Origin: Bacteroidales bacterium
GTDB lineage: Bacteria; Bacteroidota; Bacteroidia; Bacteroidales; JALTDM01
DNA: 8,570 bases
Direction: 5' to 3'
NCBI GenBank assembly: GCA_027074135.1
Contig: JALTDM010000175.1
Coordinates: 1-8,570 of the forward strand
In this document: piece after piece, positions 5,901 to 8,570 of the stretch
Numbering within the stretch: the first letter of the stretch is position 1
How the letters are laid out: every line of letters starts with the position of its first letter
Program-made: the position numbers and the translations under genes
Notes under the pieces: generated by a model
Databases searched by the model: none
The model's input: the letters and a program-made list of their open reading frames with translations, nothing else
Told to the model about the DNA's origin: nothing

Positions 5901-8570
5901 ATGCGTAAGGTTTTATTTATATTGTTTATTCTATTGAAAATAAATTTTGGTTGGGCTCAAAATGCCGAAATATGTAACAACGGCATAGACGACGATGGAG
6001 ACGGGCTTATTGACTTAAATGATCCTGATTGTCATTGTGACGGATTTTCTACAACAACTAGTGAAATACCTTCATTTATTCCTAATCCTTCTTTTGAAGA
6101 GATGAATTGTTGCCCATCTTCATTTAGTCAAATGTCTTGTGCTTCTCATTGGGACCAAGCATCCGATGCAACATCTGATTATCAGAATATGTGTGGATAT
6201 GTAATGCAAGCTGCATATGAGGTGGGTTTAGTTCCTCCTCCGGATGGTGCAGGATTTGTTGGGGCAATTTATTCTCAGGGTTGGCAGGAATATGTTGGAG
6301 CTTGCCTTACACAACCAATGCATGCAGATTCTTCTTATACGATAAGCTTTAGTATTGCAAGTGTTCCTATTGCAGCTATGGGTTCTGCTTGTAATGGTGG
6401 AGCAATAAATTACGGACCTATTGATGTGACGATTTTTGGAACACCTAATTGTGGAGATTTACCTTTTAGCGGAACTGATTGTCCTGTAGGACATGGACAA
6501 TGGATGGTACTGGGTTCAACTAATTACACCCCTGAAAACCAATGGTCTCAAATAGAAATTACTTTTACCCCACCTGTAGATATAAATGCAATAATAATTG
6601 GTTCGCCGTGTAATCTGCCATCCGGGTATGTCGGAGGTTCTTGTTATCCGTATTTTGTTTATGACAACTTAATTCTAAATCGTAGTGATGCCTTTGGTTC
6701 TATAAATATTACAGCAACCGGTAATCTTTGTACAAATGACATGGTTTTATATTCACATGCCAATTTAAGTGGTGATTGGCAGTGGTACTATAATGGTGTT
6801 GCAATAGTAGGTCAAACAGATAGTATTTTGAATGTATCTGTTTTAGGATACGGAAACGGAACTTATCAAGCAAGACTTAGCAACGAATACGGTTGCGAGG
6901 TAGCTGAATATACAATAAATTCATCTTTTCCTACAGTTCAGATAGATTCCGTGAATGATGTGACTTGCTACGGACAAAATAATGGCAGTATTTATGTAAC
7001 TGTAACAGGAGATACTTTACCTCTTACGTACAACTGGTCAGGACCAAACGGATTTACATCAACTTCGGAGGATTTGTCAAATTTAAGTTCAGGTACTTAC
7101 AGCCTTACCGTTGCAGATGATAGTGGTTGTACTGCAACAATAACAACAACGATAAATGAACCCCCTCAACTTTTGCTTACCTCGTCAATTACCGATGAGC
7201 AATGTCCCGGGTATGCCAACGGTTCAATAGATGTTACTGTGTCGGGTGGGACAGAGCCTTATACTTACAATTGGAGTACAGGTGCAACAACTGAGGATAT
7301 AGATAATCTTACACAGGGCAGTTATACTGTAACTGTAACCGATTCCAATGGTTGTATTATTATTCGTACATATCAGGTGAATACTTTATATCCTATACCA
7401 ACCTCAGATTTTACAATAGATTCCGTATGGTGTTATCAAGATACAACGACTGTACAGTATACAGGCAATGCTACCTCAGCCGGTAACTATCATTGGGATT
7501 TTGGAGGAGCAAGTATAGTTTCGGGAGCAGGTCAAGGTCCATATAGAATAAATTGGCTTAGTCCGGGCTTTTACAATGTGTCTTTATGGGTTGAAGAAAA
7601 CGGGTGTGTGTCTGATACTACGGTAGCAACAATCCAGAATCCACCACAACTTACTGTAAGTTTAACGGCTCAAGATCTGTTGTGTTATCATGACAATACC
7701 GGGCAAGTTACAACCCAAGTCAGTGGTGGTGTACCACAATATTCTTACTTGTGGAGTAACGGTTCAAATGATAGTACTCTATATAATATTTCCGCAGGTA
7801 ATTATTCATTACTGGTAACCGATTCAAGGGGATGTAAGGCTGTATCATCAGTAGTAGTGAATGAACCCGATGAGTTGGTCGTATCTACACCGTCATATAT
7901 ACAGCATTGCAACGGCTTACCTCTTACAATTGAATCATCTGTGACTGGAGGTACATTACCTTATACTTATAGTTGGAGTAACGGAAGTACATCATCTTCA
8001 ATAACAATAAATCCAACCGAAGATGTGACAGTTTCAGTAACTGTAATAGATGCAAACGGTTGTACGTCAACCTCCACTACTGTAATAGATGTAAATGACC
8101 CGGTAGAGTTGAATCTTTTTGTAAGCAAAGATAGCGTATGCAAAGGTGATAGAGTAGTACTGTATGGAAATATAAGTGGAGGTGTTGGAAGTCCTTACAC
8201 TTTAACCAATCAAACCGGAGAGGTTGTAACATTACCTATTATTTTTAATGTTAATAATGATACAACATTTATAATAACTGCAACAGATGCATGTGGTTCT
8301 CAAGATGAAGATACCGCAATAATAAATATTTATCCTATGCCTTTTGTTATGTTTGCAGCAGATACTACAGAAGGTTGTCAGCCGTTTACAGTAAATTTTA
8401 ACATATCTGAGGGAGCCGATGAGATTCATGATTATATATGGAATTTTGGCGATAACGATGAAGTAAACTTGTCTCTTGGACCTAATCCGTCGCATACATA
8501 CGATGATTACGGAGTTTATACGGTAACCCTAATGTACATTACAAACAAAGGATGCAAAGATACCGTACAG
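5901..8570 (+). CDS. Large secreted adhesin-like protein with SprB-type repeats and PKD domains (partial, 3' end outside window)
   Basis: The frame is open for 890 codons to the last base, so the C terminus is missing. A signal peptide covers residues 1-19 (MRKVLFILF..., cleavage at GWA-Q). Next is a cysteine-flanked aspartate loop (CNNGIDDDGDGLID, residues 25-46). Residues about 57-262 resemble the jelly-roll or carbohydrate-binding-like domain that opens with NPSFEE and ends in YDNL. Residues 267-345 are Ig-like (WQWYYNG, YQARLSNEYGC). SprB-type repeats cover about 349-420, 427-490 and 588-650, each with C.G..NGS or similar, SGG.PY.Y.WS, and a terminal VTDSNGC-like motif; a fourth, weaker copy spans 655-725. 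PKD-like domains lie at 505-580 (HWDFGG, W532) and 810-890 (WNFGDND, W847). SprB of Flavobacterium johnsoniae is the gliding adhesin with such repeats. The likely fate is T9SS export to the surface, probably with a type B (gliding-associated) C-terminal domain, but that part is not visible. Confidence 0.93.
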   Translation, partial: MRKVLFILFILLKINFGWAQNAEICNNGIDDDGDGLIDLNDPDCHCDGFSTTTSEIPSFIPNPSFEEMNCCPSSFSQMSCASHWDQASDATSDYQNMCGYVMQAAYEVGLVPPPDGAGFVGAIYSQGWQEYVGACLTQPMHADSSYTISFSIASVPIAAMGSACNGGAINYGPIDVTIFGTPNCGDLPFSGTDCPVGHGQWMVLGSTNYTPENQWSQIEITFTPPVDINAIIIGSPCNLPSGYVGGSCYPYFVYDNLILNRSDAFGSINITATGNLCTNDMVLYSHANLSGDWQWYYNGVAIVGQTDSILNVSVLGYGNGTYQARLSNEYGCEVAEYTINSSFPTVQIDSVNDVTCYGQNNGSIYVTVTGDTLPLTYNWSGPNGFTSTSEDLSNLSSGTYSLTVADDSGCTATITTTINEPPQLLLTSSITDEQCPGYANGSIDVTVSGGTEPYTYNWSTGATTEDIDNLTQGSYTVTVTDSNGCIIIRTYQVNTLYPIPTSDFTIDSVWCYQDTTTVQYTGNATSAGNYHWDFGGASIVSGAGQGPYRINWLSPGFYNVSLWVEENGCVSDTTVATIQNPPQLTVSLTAQDLLCYHDNTGQVTTQVSGGVPQYSYLWSNGSNDSTLYNISAGNYSLLVTDSRGCKAVSSVVVNEPDELVVSTPSYIQHCNGLPLTIESSVTGGTLPYTYSWSNGSTSSSITINPTEDVTVSVTVIDANGCTSTSTTVIDVNDPVELNLFVSKDSVCKGDRVVLYGNISGGVGSPYTLTNQTGEVVTLPIIFNVNNDTTFIITATDACGSQDEDTAIINIYPMPFVMFAADTTEGCQPFTVNFNISEGADEIHDYIWNFGDNDEVNLSLGPNPSHTYDDYGVYTVTLMYITNKGCKDTVQ
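6945..8075 (+). repeat. SprB-type repeats, three clear copies and one weak copy, split by a PKD-like domain
   Basis: Copies have a conserved early cysteine (C356, C435, C595, C670), a Y.WS core (YNWSG, YNWST, YLWSN, YSWSN) and a terminal GC (C410, C485, C645, C721). The two cysteines of each copy are 50-54 residues apart and may form a disulfide. Copies 1 and 2 are adjacent; a PKD-like segment separates them from copies 3 and 4. Copy 4 lacks the usual G..NG segment after its first cysteine. The DNA copies are diverged, so unequal recombination between them is not obvious. Confidence 0.8.

Noticed and set aside
8232..8495. 87-codon open frame on the - strand
   Set aside because: It is antisense to the intact reading frame of the third gene, and its composition is that of a shadow frame (many I, C, Y and K).

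Overview
The window looks like a stretch of a Bacteroidota chromosome (flavobacteria, cytophagales or a related AT-rich lineage). The DNA is AT-rich, the starts lack Shine-Dalgarno sequences, and the proteins carry type IX secretion system (T9SS) signatures. These include Sec signal peptides ending in A-Q, C-terminal YPNPA sorting domains, and SprB-type and PKD-type surface modules. The exact genus cannot be read from the sequence.

Layout: three large genes, all on the + strand, fill nearly the whole window. Gene A (28-2871, 947 aa) is a secreted mosaic: nidogen-like domain, two tandem carboxypeptidase-regulatory-like modules, seven calcium-loop FG-GAP/VCBS repeats, an Ig-like YQW module and a T9SS type A sorting domain. 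A 97-bp gap follows. It holds a 52-nt near-perfect inverted repeat ending in a T run, probably a terminator or a read-through/processing hairpin. Gene B (2969-5890, 973 aa) has fourteen FG-GAP/VCBS repeats at a period of about 50 residues, then an Ig-like domain, a HYR-like domain and another type A sorting domain. Gene C starts 10 bp after gene B (5901) and runs off the window after 890 codons with no stop. It has a signal peptide, a short cysteine/aspartate-rich calcium-type loop, a jelly-roll-like domain, an Ig-like domain, several SprB-type repeats and PKD domains, and is probably a very large surface adhesin.

Working together: all three products should pass the inner membrane by Sec. Genes A and B should then cross the outer membrane by the T9SS and be anchored or shed; gene C probably does the same through a sorting domain outside the window. 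None has a recognisable catalytic domain, so they read as structural or adhesive, probably calcium-stabilised, exoproteins. B and C are very likely co-transcribed; A may be separated from them by the hairpin. I see no RNA gene, mobile element, CRISPR array or defence system, and nothing that amounts to a new multi-gene system. The most notable points are the exact 7 versus 14 repeat counts in A and B and the unusually long intergenic hairpin.
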